Notes: generated from the letters alone by a model not told the origin. DNA of 64,000 nt from an uncultured Bacteroidota bacterium (GCA_902586905.1 CACIJH010000004.1:1-64000); one strand, 5' to 3'; numbered from the stretch's first letter, positions 34,889 through 45,027 are shown. Program-made: numbers and translations.

Positions 34889-37684
34889 ATGAATGAAACA
34901 AAGTTGCAATTGAAAAAAGAGAAAATGATTCGGGTTCGTGGAGCAAAAATGCACAACCTGAAGGATATTAATATTGATATTCCCAGTCGCAAACTGGTGG
35001 TGTTTACAGGGTTATCAGGCTCGGGAAAGTCGAGTTTAGCCTTTGATACCCTCTACGCAGAAGGGCAACGTCGCTATGTGGAGAGTTTGTCGTCCTATGC
35101 GAGGCAGTTTTTGGGACGTCTCGACAAACCTAAAGTAGATAAAATTGAAGGTCTTGCCCCTGCCATTGCAATCGAGCAAAAGGTCAATAGCACAAATCCA
35201 AGGTCAACTGTCGGTACCACTACCGAAATCTATGATTACCTAAAACTGCTCTATGCGCGCATTGGCAAAACCTACTCCCCCATTTCCAATGAAGTTGTTT
35301 CCAAAGACAGTGTGAGTGATATACTTGATGATATCAAAACACACAAAGAAGGAACAAAGATTATTGTTTTATCCCCTGTGACAATCGATGAAAATCGATC
35401 GATGGAACAAGTACTGAATCTCTTCGAAAAACAAGGGTATGCGAGAATTCTGGTCGATGGAGAAGTTGTTCGCATCAACGAAGTGAAAGACAATCCACCC
35501 GCTTCCTGCCACCTGGTTGTTGATCGAGTGATTTTGAAAACTGATGAAGATGCATTGAGTCGCTTGGCCGATTCGTTGGAGACTGCTTTTTTTGAAGGCA
35601 AAGGGAACCTTCAACTCTTTTTACCAGATGATGATCTGTATAAAGATTTCTCAAATCAATTTGCAAGAGATGGTATGACGTTTATCGAGCCAACTCCTCA
35701 TTTGTTTAGCTTCAATAACCCCTTGGGCGCATGCCCAGACTGTGAAGGCTATGGCGATTTGATTGGGATTGATCACGATTTGGTAATTCCAAATACAGCA
35801 CTGTCAATTTATGAAGATGCAGTTGCGCCTTGGCGTTCGTCGAGCGCCAGTCGCTACAAAAAGAAACTGATCGAAACTGCTCGTTTGTTTGATTTTCCTA
35901 TCCATAAACCCTATTTCGAACTCACAGAAGAACACAAAAAACTGCTGTGGCAAGGGAATAAGCACTTTAAAGGGATTGATGCGTTTTTTCAACGACTGGA
36001 AAAGAAAAGCTATAAGATTCAAAATCGTGTGATGCTATCACGATATAGAGGTCGCACAAGTTGTACCACTTGCGAGGGCAAACGACTTCGGAAAGACACA
36101 CAATATGTCAAAATCAATGAAAAATCCATTGGGGATTTGGTCGATATGCCAGCACATGAACTGTTGGACTTTATGCAACAACTCAAGCTCAATGACCAAG
36201 ACCAACAGATCGCTGAACGACTGCTCACAGAAATCATAAGCCGCTTGGATTTTCTCTGTGAAGTTGGCTTGTCGTACCTCACACTCAATCGAAAGTCAAA
36301 CAGTTTGTCTGGAGGGGAGTCGCAACGAATCAATTTGGCAACCTCGCTGGGTAGCAGTCTGGTTGGGTCGATGTATATCCTCGACGAGCCAAGCATCGGT
36401 CTACACCCCAAAGACACAAAACGATTGATTCGCATTTTGGAAAAACTACGTGACCTAGGCAATACTGTGATCGTTGTTGAGCATGATGAAGATATCATTC
36501 GTGCTGCAGATGAGATTGTGGATCTTGGCCCTGAAGCAGGTCTTTTTGGAGGAGAAATTGTTGTGCAAGGTGCCCTGAATGATATTCTACAATCCAATGG
36601 CCTCACTGCATCTTACCTTAACGGAAAGGAGATAATCGCCCAAAAAACAAAGCCAATTAAGCCATCAAAATATATCGAACTGATGGGTGCACGTGAAAAC
36701 AATCTAAAAAATATCGATGTTCGATTTCCGCTGCATTGCATCACTGCTGTAACAGGGGTTTCGGGTAGTGGAAAAAGCACCCTGATTAAAGGAATTCTCT
36801 GGCCTGCACTGCTGAGAGAAAAGAAAATTTTTACTGAAAAACCAGGCCAACACAGTGGTATTGGTGGTGATCTAAACGATATTACTGCTGCAGAGTACAT
36901 CAGTCAAAATCCAATCGGTACCTCGTCGCGCTCCAACCCCATCACCTATATCAAAGCCTATGATGATATTCGAAAACTTTTTGCCGCCCAACAAGCCTCA
37001 AAATTGGCTGGCTATACAGCCAAGCATTTTTCGTTTAATGTCGATGGTGGTCGATGTGAAAGCTGTAAGGGAGAAGGTGAAGTGACAATCGAAATGCAGT
37101 TTATGGCTGATGTCAAATTGAAATGCGAAACCTGTGAGGGCAAACGCTTCAAACGAGAGGTACTCGAAGTTCGCTTTGCAGAAAAAAACATCTTTGATAT
37201 ACTGTCGATGAGTGTTGACGAGGCACTTGCTTTTTTTAAAAAACACAACGAAACCAAAATTGTAAAAAAAATCCAATCACTCGCCGACGTTGGGATGGGA
37301 TATGTTGCCCTAGGACAATCATCATCTACCCTATCGGGAGGCGAAGCCCAACGAATCAAGTTGGGGAGTTATCTGACCAAGGGAAATCAAAAGCATAGTA
37401 TTTTGTTTCTGTTCGATGAACCAACCACTGGACTCCATTTCCACGATATCGGAAAGTTACTGAAATCCTTTCGTCAACTCATCGATCAAGGACATAGCAT
37501 TATCGTTATTGAACACAATACCAGTCTGATTGAACACGTTGATCACATCATCGATTTGGGGCCTAATGGTGGGCAATTGGGTGGAGAACTACTGGCAACA
37601 GGAAGTCCCACAGATATCAATATGAATCAAAAGTCAAGCCTCTACCAACAGTTATTTGATCACTCGATGCAACAGACGAAGTAA
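34889..37684 (+). CDS. uvrA: Excinuclease ABC subunit A
   Basis: UvrA finds bulky DNA damage in nucleotide excision repair. The 931 residues contain two ABC ATPase modules: first Walker A GLSGSGKSSL at residues 41-50 with signature LSGGESQRI near 475; second Walker A GVSGSGKSTLIKG near residue 628 with signature LSGGEAQRIKLG near 817. The zinc fingers are CPDCEGYG...CTTCEGKR in the first half and CESCKGEG...CETCEGKR in the second. The gene is alone on its strand, and its last 33 bases overlap the flippase gene tail to tail. Confidence 0.97.
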   Translation: MNETKLQLKKEKMIRVRGAKMHNLKDINIDIPSRKLVVFTGLSGSGKSSLAFDTLYAEGQRRYVESLSSYARQFLGRLDKPKVDKIEGLAPAIAIEQKVNSTNPRSTVGTTTEIYDYLKLLYARIGKTYSPISNEVVSKDSVSDILDDIKTHKEGTKIIVLSPVTIDENRSMEQVLNLFEKQGYARILVDGEVVRINEVKDNPPASCHLVVDRVILKTDEDALSRLADSLETAFFEGKGNLQLFLPDDDLYKDFSNQFARDGMTFIEPTPHLFSFNNPLGACPDCEGYGDLIGIDHDLVIPNTALSIYEDAVAPWRSSSASRYKKKLIETARLFDFPIHKPYFELTEEHKKLLWQGNKHFKGIDAFFQRLEKKSYKIQNRVMLSRYRGRTSCTTCEGKRLRKDTQYVKINEKSIGDLVDMPAHELLDFMQQLKLNDQDQQIAERLLTEIISRLDFLCEVGLSYLTLNRKSNSLSGGESQRINLATSLGSSLVGSMYILDEPSIGLHPKDTKRLIRILEKLRDLGNTVIVVEHDEDIIRAADEIVDLGPEAGLFGGEIVVQGALNDILQSNGLTASYLNGKEIIAQKTKPIKPSKYIELMGARENNLKNIDVRFPLHCITAVTGVSGSGKSTLIKGILWPALLREKKIFTEKPGQHSGIGGDLNDITAAEYISQNPIGTSSRSNPITYIKAYDDIRKLFAAQQASKLAGYTAKHFSFNVDGGRCESCKGEGEVTIEMQFMADVKLKCETCEGKRFKREVLEVRFAEKNIFDILSMSVDEALAFFKKHNETKIVKKIQSLADVGMGYVALGQSSSTLSGGEAQRIKLGSYLTKGNQKHSILFLFDEPTTGLHFHDIGKLLKSFRQLIDQGHSIIVIEHNTSLIEHVDHIIDLGPNGGQLGGELLATGSPTDINMNQKSSLYQQLFDHSMQQTK

Positions 37685-39106
37685 GTCGTTGGATAATTTC
37701 AATTGAACCACAATCGCTAAGTAAACAACTGACACCAGCGCTGATGTCAAAATGATTTGAAGGATGGGCGATACATCGAAGTCAAACGACTCAAAAACAA
37801 CAAACAATATCCCAACAATAATCAGGGTTTTACACATATTCCACGAGAGTGGATGGGCATTGATTTTATAATACAAATAAGCCATCTTTAAAAGGATAGA
37901 AGCACCAATCACAACCAATGTTGAAAGTGCTGCACCATCGATTCCATAGAGAGGAATCCATACGATGTTGAGCAATGTAACCCCCAAAGCCATCAATACT
38001 GAAAATACAAGTGTGATCTGATAAAATGAACTGTTTGAAATAATCGCACTTCCACAACCAAAAATCATCGTTAGGAGTTTCGCCAACGAAATATATAACA
38101 CAACAGTTGTGGCTGTTTGATAACCCACATCAGGCAACAAGGAGAATAAGGCTTCGCTATTGAGATTCACCAACAAGAAAAACCAACCCGAAACCACAAC
38201 CAAGTTGAGGGCACTTTTTTTGTACAAATTGTTGACTTCTTTTGGGTTATTTTCATTTACTGCTGTTGCCACCAATGGGTTCAAAATTTGCTGCATCGCA
38301 CGTGCTGGCACTTCGACTAGCGTGGCAGCAAAAATTGCAATGGCATAAAATGCTGTTTGCTTTATCTTTTGTAATTGTGGGATCATAAACTTATCGATAT
38401 CGATGATTAAACTCCCTGCAAATGCAGCCAGTAATATAGTGGCAGAATAGATTAATATCGAACGGATGTTTGAGGGAAATTGCAAACGAATGCGAACTGG
38501 ATAGTAATGATTTGCCAAGAGAATCATCAACAACAAACGAATAAAATAGCCAATGACTAAGGTGATGATGAATTGATCAAATGACAACTCGAAGAAGTAC
38601 AAGGCAATCAGAAGAAGGAAGAGAAAAAATCGAGGGTAAATCTCTTTGAGGATATTGCCAAGCACAGATTGCAATTGAACACGAGCCCAAGCGTAAAACA
38701 CTTCAAAATAAGCAGTGGCGACTGCCACGACAAAGATGACCCAAGTATAATCTGCAATGATCGGATTTTGTATGGAAAGGCTGTTGACAATCGAGTGATA
38801 AAAAACAATACAAATACCCCCCATGAGCAAGGCAATCAACAGTGGTAAGAGAATGACTGAATACATAAAACGTTGCTGCATCTCCTTGTCTTGATAAGAG
38901 CTGTAATATCGAATGATGGTCTGATGAATCCCAAAGCCAATCAATGGCATGAGCAAGTTGGATGTTGCCAATAAAAAGACAACAAGCCCATAGGCCTCAG
39001 CAGAAAGAAAAACAGGGTAAAACACCAGTGTATTGATGCCCCCAAACACAAAGGCAATGCCGATTGTCAGTATATTTTGTGAGGTTTGTTTGGCAACGAT
39101 TCCCAT
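37652..39106 (-). CDS. Oligosaccharide flippase family protein (Wzx-like)
   Basis: This integral membrane protein of 484 residues has roughly 12-14 hydrophobic helices spread over its length, fitting the polysaccharide flippase (Wzx/MATE-like) fold that moves lipid-linked glycans across the inner membrane. The N-terminal TSQNILTIGIAFVFGGINTL and FLLATSNLLMPLIGFGIHQT are typical. ATG 39106 is preferred because it shares a base with the glycosyltransferase stop (TGATG). It is the third gene of a leftward surface-glycan block. Its 3' end runs 33 bases into uvrA on the opposite strand. Confidence 0.85.
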   Translation of the reverse strand: MGIVAKQTSQNILTIGIAFVFGGINTLVFYPVFLSAEAYGLVVFLLATSNLLMPLIGFGIHQTIIRYYSSYQDKEMQQRFMYSVILLPLLIALLMGGICIVFYHSIVNSLSIQNPIIADYTWVIFVVAVATAYFEVFYAWARVQLQSVLGNILKEIYPRFFLFLLLIALYFFELSFDQFIITLVIGYFIRLLLMILLANHYYPVRIRLQFPSNIRSILIYSATILLAAFAGSLIIDIDKFMIPQLQKIKQTAFYAIAIFAATLVEVPARAMQQILNPLVATAVNENNPKEVNNLYKKSALNLVVVSGWFFLLVNLNSEALFSLLPDVGYQTATTVVLYISLAKLLTMIFGCGSAIISNSSFYQITLVFSVLMALGVTLLNIVWIPLYGIDGAALSTLVVIGASILLKMAYLYYKINAHPLSWNMCKTLIIVGILFVVFESFDFDVSPILQIILTSALVSVVYLAIVVQLKLSNDLLRLLHRVIK

Positions 39107-40353
39107 CAATTGTTGGATTGATTGAGGTACAAATGTAGTTGTTCGGCTTGTTTTTTACGCAAAAAACGCTGATCGGGTTGTTGGAGGGGTGCACTCGTTT
39201 TTGATTTATAATACTCGAATACAGTTGCAATCCAAGCGGTTATTTGATCGATTTCGGTGTATAAAAAAGCAGCTCCTAACTGATAGTCTTTAATGATTTT
39301 GGACATATCACCATGTTTGTTGACAATCGCCAAAATAGGACGTCGAGCAGCCATATAAGGATACAATTTTCCATGAATCACAAACTGACTTTGGGGGTGA
39401 TCATTACCCAACAACAATAGTAGATGAGACTGTGGAAGTATGTTGTCAATCACCTCTTTTGCGTGATAGCCATGAACAGTGACTTGATTCTCCATTTCTG
39501 GGGGTATTGGCTTGTTTTCATAAACGCCATACAAATGCAAATGCGCATGATTGGCAAAGGCTTGATCGCGAGATGAAAGTTGATCGAAGACAGCCCATAG
39601 TGTTTCGATATGCTGATTGGGTTTTAAAACACCTGTGTAGGTGATGGAAAACTCATCAGACAATGTGCCCTCCAATATCCTTTCATAGCCATTATAAATA
39701 CAACTCACTGAGGGGTTTATCGCAGAATAGAACCTTGCTAGGCTTGGTGTCGTTGTCAACACATGATCAGCAGTTGAGATCACTTGCTGTTCGATTCGCT
39801 TGTGTTTTTTACGAACAAATGACATCATTGGCAACTCATGATTGACATAAAATTGTGTCCAAGGATCACGAAAATCAGCCAACCATTGTACAACATTTGA
39901 TTTGCGAATTGCATGACCAACCATGTGCATACTATGCGGTGGTCCTGTTGTAATCAGCCACTGGGTGGGTTGCGCCGCCAAACGCTTTTTGACCAAACGA
40001 ATTGCTGGATTGATAAAAAACTGTCGAGCATCTGGGAGGAAAAAATTGGCACGAATCCATCGAACAACATATGAAAACAACCCCTTTGATGTTTTTGATT
40101 TTGTCGTGCTGTACAAACGTTTTCCAGGTTCCCAGATCGAGAGGGGATATATGTTGATGTTGGGGTGTGCCTGATCAATAAAAGATGAATCAATAGGAGT
40201 ACCAGCTGGGTGCTGAACAGTAATTACATCAATTGTCCATCCCTTTTTTGCAAGTTCGTTGGTGAAAAACCACCAACGTTGTACCCCCGATCCGCCAGCT
40301 GGTGGCCAGTAGTAACTTACAAGGATTATATGTTTTGATTGAGAAACCCCCAA
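39106..40353 (-). CDS. Glycosyltransferase, GT-B (group 1/GT4-like)
   Basis: A 415-residue sugar transferase with the N-terminal acceptor-side motif YYWPPAGGSGVQRWWFF, as in GT4-type enzymes, and a C-terminal half with ITYTGVLKPNQHIETLW and KLYPYMAARRPILAIV, the donor-site region. The sugar donor cannot be told. The start is a TTG at 40353 because no ATG is nearby and the PPAGG loop must follow the first strand. It sits four bases behind the YfhO-type gene and is coupled to the flippase, suggesting cell-surface glycan or glycolipid synthesis. Confidence 0.85.
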   Translation of the reverse strand: MGVSQSKHIILVSYYWPPAGGSGVQRWWFFTNELAKKGWTIDVITVQHPAGTPIDSSFIDQAHPNINIYPLSIWEPGKRLYSTTKSKTSKGLFSYVVRWIRANFFLPDARQFFINPAIRLVKKRLAAQPTQWLITTGPPHSMHMVGHAIRKSNVVQWLADFRDPWTQFYVNHELPMMSFVRKKHKRIEQQVISTADHVLTTTPSLARFYSAINPSVSCIYNGYERILEGTLSDEFSITYTGVLKPNQHIETLWAVFDQLSSRDQAFANHAHLHLYGVYENKPIPPEMENQVTVHGYHAKEVIDNILPQSHLLLLLGNDHPQSQFVIHGKLYPYMAARRPILAIVNKHGDMSKIIKDYQLGAAFLYTEIDQITAWIATVFEYYKSKTSAPLQQPDQRFLRKKQAEQLHLYLNQSNN

Positions 40354-40357
40354 AGTA

Positions 40358-42745
40358 TTATTGTTTTAATCCGAATCTCTTCAAGGGTACAAAAAATACG
40401 AAGACAATCAAGCTAAAAACTCCATATCCAGCCAATCGAATGCGTGAACCACGAGCAATCACATTTGGCTCAAATCGAAAAAGAATCTCATGTGTACCAG
40501 CAGGAATAAGAAGCCCTCGAAGTGCGTAGTTTACACGATGATGTGAAACTTCATCTCCATTGATAAACGACTTCCAACCATGTGGGTAATACATCTCTGA
40601 AAAAACAGCAAATGCAGTTGATGAGACTGTCACTCGATATCTCAACTCATTGGCTTTATGACTGACCAATGAAATTTGAGATAGGCTGTCCAATGCAAAC
40701 TGGTTTTGAGAGATATTCTCTGTTGTTAGTGCCTTACGCTCAAGATCCTCAATGGCAAGACGCTGAATTTCATCGTTGGCAGATGAACAAGAAATGACTT
40801 CCTCAACGAGCCATGCGTTGCCAAAAGTACTGGGATTAACACCTGCAGTCAGACTTCCATCCTCAGCAGTTTGTAAGGTATATTTGATGTTGAGCATATT
40901 GACAACATTGGGCGAAATCGTTTCACTCAAGTGGTAGTCATACAAGTCTTGCATACGATGGGGTTTGGCACCATGATAGCCTCCAATGGTGTTGTGAAAG
41001 TAAGCAGTTCGCGCATGTGCCATGCCAAGTCGTGGTTCAAATACTCGATACCGAGTCGTGTCTTTTTGTATCGCTCTGTCGGCAGCAGTGGCCTGAAATG
41101 GACGCTGCATCACTGACTTATTCGCAAAGTCATCACTGTTGACATAATTGCGGCCAAATGACCATAGGTCAATCAACATCACCAATGCGACAATAGGAAT
41201 GACATACTGTTTTTTATTGTCTAAAAATGCCAAACGACAAACAGCATATATCACAACAATGAAACCCACTGCGCGCAATAAATCATTGAGAAGCATCGTT
41301 TTTCGATCTTCCATCAAAGGATTTAAAATTTCTGGATAAGCAGAGAAAATTTCAAAATTAGATTGATAATCAAATACAGAAACAGCAGCAATCCAAACCA
41401 ATCCCAAGAGGCCCACCACAAGCAAAAGACTGCGATTGAGCGCATGTAAACGAGATGAATTGGAGGTATCCATCAAGCCAATCATACCCATAACAGCAGC
41501 GAGTGGAAAACAAAGTTCTAAGATCACTTGTGCAGAACTCACTGCCCTAAACTTGTTGTAATAAGGTACATAATCAATCAAAAATTGAGTGAATTGAGGG
41601 AGGTGCTTCCCCCATGAAATCAACAGTGAAACAACAATTGAAGAAAGTAGAATAAATCGCCAACGCTTGTGCATCAAAAAGAATCCAATCAGTGACAGGA
41701 AAAATACTGTAATGCCAATATATGCAGGTGCTTCAACGATGGGCTGGTCACCCCAATATGTACGTGCATATGAGAATACATATTGTGCTGTTTCAGCATC
41801 GGCAGTTTGTAAAAATTGCGCTAGCTCTCCCGAAGGGTCAGGACGATCGCCACTTCCACCACCAGTTAGACGTGGGATGATGAGGTTTAGCGTTTCAACA
41901 AAACCATAACTGTATTCAGTGATATAATCAAAAGACAAACCATCGCTTGATGACGTTGTCTCACCCAAAGCGTTTTCTTTCAGTGGTGAGCTGCCTCTTG
42001 TGCTTTCTTTTGCATATTCACTCGTTGCAAGCAGTTGCGTGGCGTTAAAACTGAGTGCCAATAAGCTTGCAAAAATCATCGCTGATAGTGATTTGATCAG
42101 TGATTGATATTTTCGCTTTTGCAACAATTCGATTGTGAATCCAAGTGCTATCAAACCCACAAGAATAAAAAGGTAATAGGTCATTTGATAATGATTGGCA
42201 TGGATTTGCAAGGCCATTGCCAGTGTGAGTATGGAAAATCCAAGCATACGTTTGTTGGAAAACACATGCACCATCCCCAATACAACCAAAGGCATATAAC
42301 CAATGGCAAGTGCTTTGGTGTTGTGTCCTACCCCCAAAATAATGAGTAAATAAGTCGAAAACCCAAAAGCGATAGCCCCTGCAATAGCAATTTGAAACTT
42401 GGGTGTGAAATACAACAGCAACAGAAAAAAACTGAGCATATACACGAAAAGATAATCAGCAGGTCGAGGTAAAAATCGAATCAACTTGTCAAGTGTCCCT
42501 ATAAAGTCATAAGGATATGTAGAGGTAATTTGGTAGGTCGGCATACCACCAAATGCATTGTCAGCCCAATATGGCTCTTCATCAAAGTCGGCACGATGTT
42601 CCAACACTTGTCGTTGCATTCCTTGAAATTGCTGAATATCAGACTGTACGATGACTTTGCCACTGAGCAATGGATAGAAAAAAGCCATAGATAGCAAGGC
42701 TAAAAATATGACTGAAAGGAAATGAGGAATGCTATTTTTTATCAT
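40358..42745 (-). CDS. YfhO family membrane protein
   Basis: This 795-residue protein has about 12 hydrophobic segments in the first ~530 residues and a large soluble domain at the end, fitting the YfhO family (GT-C-like membrane glycosyltransferases, linked to lipid-carrier sugar transfer such as lipoteichoic acid glycosylation in Bacillus). The first periplasmic loop contains DEEPYWADNAFGGMPTYQ, the typical acidic loop. The soluble tail has YPHGWKSFINGDEV and ILFRFEPNVIARG. It starts the leftward block with a glycosyltransferase and a flippase. The role in surface glycan assembly is inferred from context. Confidence 0.87.
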   Translation of the reverse strand: MIKNSIPHFLSVIFLALLSMAFFYPLLSGKVIVQSDIQQFQGMQRQVLEHRADFDEEPYWADNAFGGMPTYQITSTYPYDFIGTLDKLIRFLPRPADYLFVYMLSFFLLLLYFTPKFQIAIAGAIAFGFSTYLLIILGVGHNTKALAIGYMPLVVLGMVHVFSNKRMLGFSILTLAMALQIHANHYQMTYYLFILVGLIALGFTIELLQKRKYQSLIKSLSAMIFASLLALSFNATQLLATSEYAKESTRGSSPLKENALGETTSSSDGLSFDYITEYSYGFVETLNLIIPRLTGGGSGDRPDPSGELAQFLQTADAETAQYVFSYARTYWGDQPIVEAPAYIGITVFFLSLIGFFLMHKRWRFILLSSIVVSLLISWGKHLPQFTQFLIDYVPYYNKFRAVSSAQVILELCFPLAAVMGMIGLMDTSNSSRLHALNRSLLLVVGLLGLVWIAAVSVFDYQSNFEIFSAYPEILNPLMEDRKTMLLNDLLRAVGFIVVIYAVCRLAFLDNKKQYVIPIVALVMLIDLWSFGRNYVNSDDFANKSVMQRPFQATAADRAIQKDTTRYRVFEPRLGMAHARTAYFHNTIGGYHGAKPHRMQDLYDYHLSETISPNVVNMLNIKYTLQTAEDGSLTAGVNPSTFGNAWLVEEVISCSSANDEIQRLAIEDLERKALTTENISQNQFALDSLSQISLVSHKANELRYRVTVSSTAFAVFSEMYYPHGWKSFINGDEVSHHRVNYALRGLLIPAGTHEILFRFEPNVIARGSRIRLAGYGVFSLIVFVFFVPLKRFGLKQ

Positions 42746-42807
42746 TAATCAAGGACTTGAATGTCAAAAATACAATTCTAAGCGTTACTTGTGCTAAAGC
42801 ATTTCTT

Positions 42808-42815
42808 TATATTTG
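42808..42815 (+). promoter_or_regulatory. -7 box just before the outer membrane barrel gene
   Basis: TATATTTG is an exact TAnnTTTG and ends two bases before the first ATG (42818) and five before the second (42821). Transcription would begin at or next to the start codon. Confidence 0.45.
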
Positions 42816-42817
42816 AG

Positions 42818-43894
42818 ATGATGAACCATTTACGTGCAACATTCTGTTTTTTTTTGCTACTCATTTCTTCACTTGTGAGCAGTCAATACACACCTATTAT
42901 CAACAGTAATCGACCAGGTTTTACACAGGGTGCCTTTGCTATCGCACCAGGTGTTTATCAGCTGGAGTTTGGGGCGTCTTATCGTCAAGACCGGTTTGCT
43001 TCACTGGCAGATGCAAAAAGTACAGGCGCAGGATTTACCCTCGATCTCCGTACTGGTCTGATTTTGCAAAACCTTGAACTGATTTATCGAGTTGATTATC
43101 AATCCGACCAAATCTCTTTCAACAACGCCTCGGGAAGATTGAGCTATAATAGAGCTGGTACAAAAAAGAATACCCTCGGATTTAAACTCCTGCTGTTTGA
43201 TCCATTTCGAAACGCTGAATGGTATAAACCCGACACAAAAAGCTACAAGGCAAATAAAGGCATTCGACCTATTGATTTGATCCCAGCAGTATCACTTTAT
43301 TTGGGATCTGAATTGAGCATCGGAAACATCTATCCCTATGGAGAACCTTTTGCACCTATTTTTAACCTGCTACCCCCCGCACTGGAACAAAATCAGATTT
43401 CGGGAGAAGTCATGTTGATTACACAAAATCATTTTTTAAATAATTTTGTGCTTGTAACAAATTGGGGAAGGAGATATTTGGGATGTCCCTATGAACAAAA
43501 TTTTATGTCGAGTAGTTTGATGATTCCCATCAAAAAAAGATTGTTGGGGTTTGTAGAGCAAGTCAGTGTTGATAGCGAGTTATCTACAGATGTATTTTTA
43601 ACAGCTGGTGCTGTTTATCTGTTCAATGAAAACATACAAGTGGATGCATTTTTGAGTCATACGTTCAAGAGCACTCCAAGCATGTTCGCAGCAGGTATTG
43701 GTGTTTCCTATCGCATCGATCGATACAACGACAAAGGCATCCCCCAAGAGATAAAAGATCTGAGAAAACAACGCAAAAAAAATCGTATGGATCGAAAAAT
43801 GAATTCTGAAAAAATAAACGAGTTTAAAGATCGTGAACGTGAAAGAAAAAAAGCAGAACGAAAACAAAAAAAAGCATCCAAAAAGAAGAAGTGA
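42818..43894 (+). CDS. Outer membrane beta-barrel protein (phenol-degradation MetA/transporter-like)
   Basis: A secreted protein of 358 residues with a signal peptide (HLRATFCFFLLLISSLVSSQ) followed by INSNRPGFTQGAFAI and repeated amphipathic strands, as in the MetA-pathway transporter family of outer membrane barrels. The last ~50 residues after YRIDRYNDKG are extremely basic (Lys/Arg/Glu helix, poly-Lys end), which is unusual for a barrel and would sit at the periplasmic side. ATG 42818 or 42821 is chosen over an in-frame GTG at 42791 because it starts the signal peptide. The stop shares a base with the next start (TGATG). Confidence 0.7.
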   Translation: MMNHLRATFCFFLLLISSLVSSQYTPIINSNRPGFTQGAFAIAPGVYQLEFGASYRQDRFASLADAKSTGAGFTLDLRTGLILQNLELIYRVDYQSDQISFNNASGRLSYNRAGTKKNTLGFKLLLFDPFRNAEWYKPDTKSYKANKGIRPIDLIPAVSLYLGSELSIGNIYPYGEPFAPIFNLLPPALEQNQISGEVMLITQNHFLNNFVLVTNWGRRYLGCPYEQNFMSSSLMIPIKKRLLGFVEQVSVDSELSTDVFLTAGAVYLFNENIQVDAFLSHTFKSTPSMFAAGIGVSYRIDRYNDKGIPQEIKDLRKQRKKNRMDRKMNSEKINEFKDRERERKKAERKQKKASKKKK

Positions 43895-45027
43895 TGAAGC
43901 AATATAGCCTACATGAAGTCAAGACAAAAAAAGAATACCATGCTTTTTTTACATTTCCCTTTACACTTTATAAAGGTTGTGATCAATGGGTGCCGCCCAT
44001 CACCAGTGAAGAAAAAGCCATCTTTAATCGTGCGAAAAATCCTGTATTTGAAAATGCTGATGCCAAGCTTTTTGTCGTCAAAAATGGAAAGCAAATTGTT
44101 GGTCGTATCGCTGCCTTGATCAACTGGATTGAGGTCAAAGAACAAGCCAAAACTAAGGTGCGTTTTGGGTGGTATGACACTATCGACGATCTAGATGTAA
44201 GTCGTATGCTCATCGAAGCTGTGCATTCGTGGGGAAAGCAAAATGGATTGACATATCTCGAGGGGCCGATGGGCTTTTCCAATATGGACAAAGCAGGAGT
44301 TTTGGTGCAAGGCTATGAATACAAAAACACCATGATCACATGGTATCATTATCCCTATCAAAAGAAACACCTAGAAGATCTGGGACTTGTCAAACAAGCA
44401 GAATGGGTCGAGTTTCAAATTAAGATATTCAAGGCTGAGGATGCCCCTGAAAAGGTCAAGAAATATGCTGAACTCATTTCAAGGCGATACGAACTGAGTG
44501 CGCTTGAATTTTCGACTCGAAAAGAGTTGGTGCCCTACGTCGATAAGATGTTTGACCTACTAAACAAAACCTATAACAACCTACAGTCTTTTGTTCCTAT
44601 ACAACCATATCAAATTGCGCATTATAAAGAAAAATATTTTTCGTACATCCATCCCAAATTTATCAAGTGCGTGGCAGACAAATCTGGCAATCTCATTGCC
44701 TTTGCCATCACCATGCCTTCCTTTTCAGAAGCCTTAAAAAAAGTGAATGGCTCGCTCTACCCCTTTGGATTTCTTCACATTTTGCGTGCACTTCGAAAAA
44801 ACAGCAGGGCTTCATTTTATTTGATTGGCATCGATCCAGCCTATCAAAACAAAGGGGTGACAGCAATTTTGTTTGACGCCATCCAAAAAATGTTTAACGC
44901 GCAAAGCATTACAGATGTTGAGACAAATCCCGAGCTTGAGGAAAACAATTCGATTCAACTCATGTGGAAAAACTATGAGCATGAACTACATAAGCGTAGG
45001 CGTACTTACAAAAAAGATATCAGCTAG
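43894..45027 (+). CDS. GNAT-like acyltransferase family protein
   Basis: This 377-residue protein has a GNAT-like C-terminal half: FYLIGIDPAYQNKGVTAIL near residue 310 resembles the acetyl-CoA pyrophosphate loop (R/Q-x-x-G-x-G/A) followed by the usual helix, and DVETNPELEENNSIQ matches a FemX-like end. The N-terminal half is also related in shape (LFVVKNGKQIVGRIAAL, then LEGPMGFSNMDKAG), so two GNAT units in tandem are plausible. Similar Bacteroidota proteins are annotated as hypothetical or, without support here, as GTP cyclohydrolase. The start is coupled to the barrel gene. The acceptor is unknown. Confidence 0.72.
   Translation: MKQYSLHEVKTKKEYHAFFTFPFTLYKGCDQWVPPITSEEKAIFNRAKNPVFENADAKLFVVKNGKQIVGRIAALINWIEVKEQAKTKVRFGWYDTIDDLDVSRMLIEAVHSWGKQNGLTYLEGPMGFSNMDKAGVLVQGYEYKNTMITWYHYPYQKKHLEDLGLVKQAEWVEFQIKIFKAEDAPEKVKKYAELISRRYELSALEFSTRKELVPYVDKMFDLLNKTYNNLQSFVPIQPYQIAHYKEKYFSYIHPKFIKCVADKSGNLIAFAITMPSFSEALKKVNGSLYPFGFLHILRALRKNSRASFYLIGIDPAYQNKGVTAILFDAIQKMFNAQSITDVETNPELEENNSIQLMWKNYEHELHKRRRTYKKDIS

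Noticed and set aside
36019..36606. 195-residue frame antisense to uvrA, rich in Ser and Arg
   Set aside because: Lies wholly opposite the conserved middle of uvrA; its composition mirrors the uvrA codons and no domain is present.
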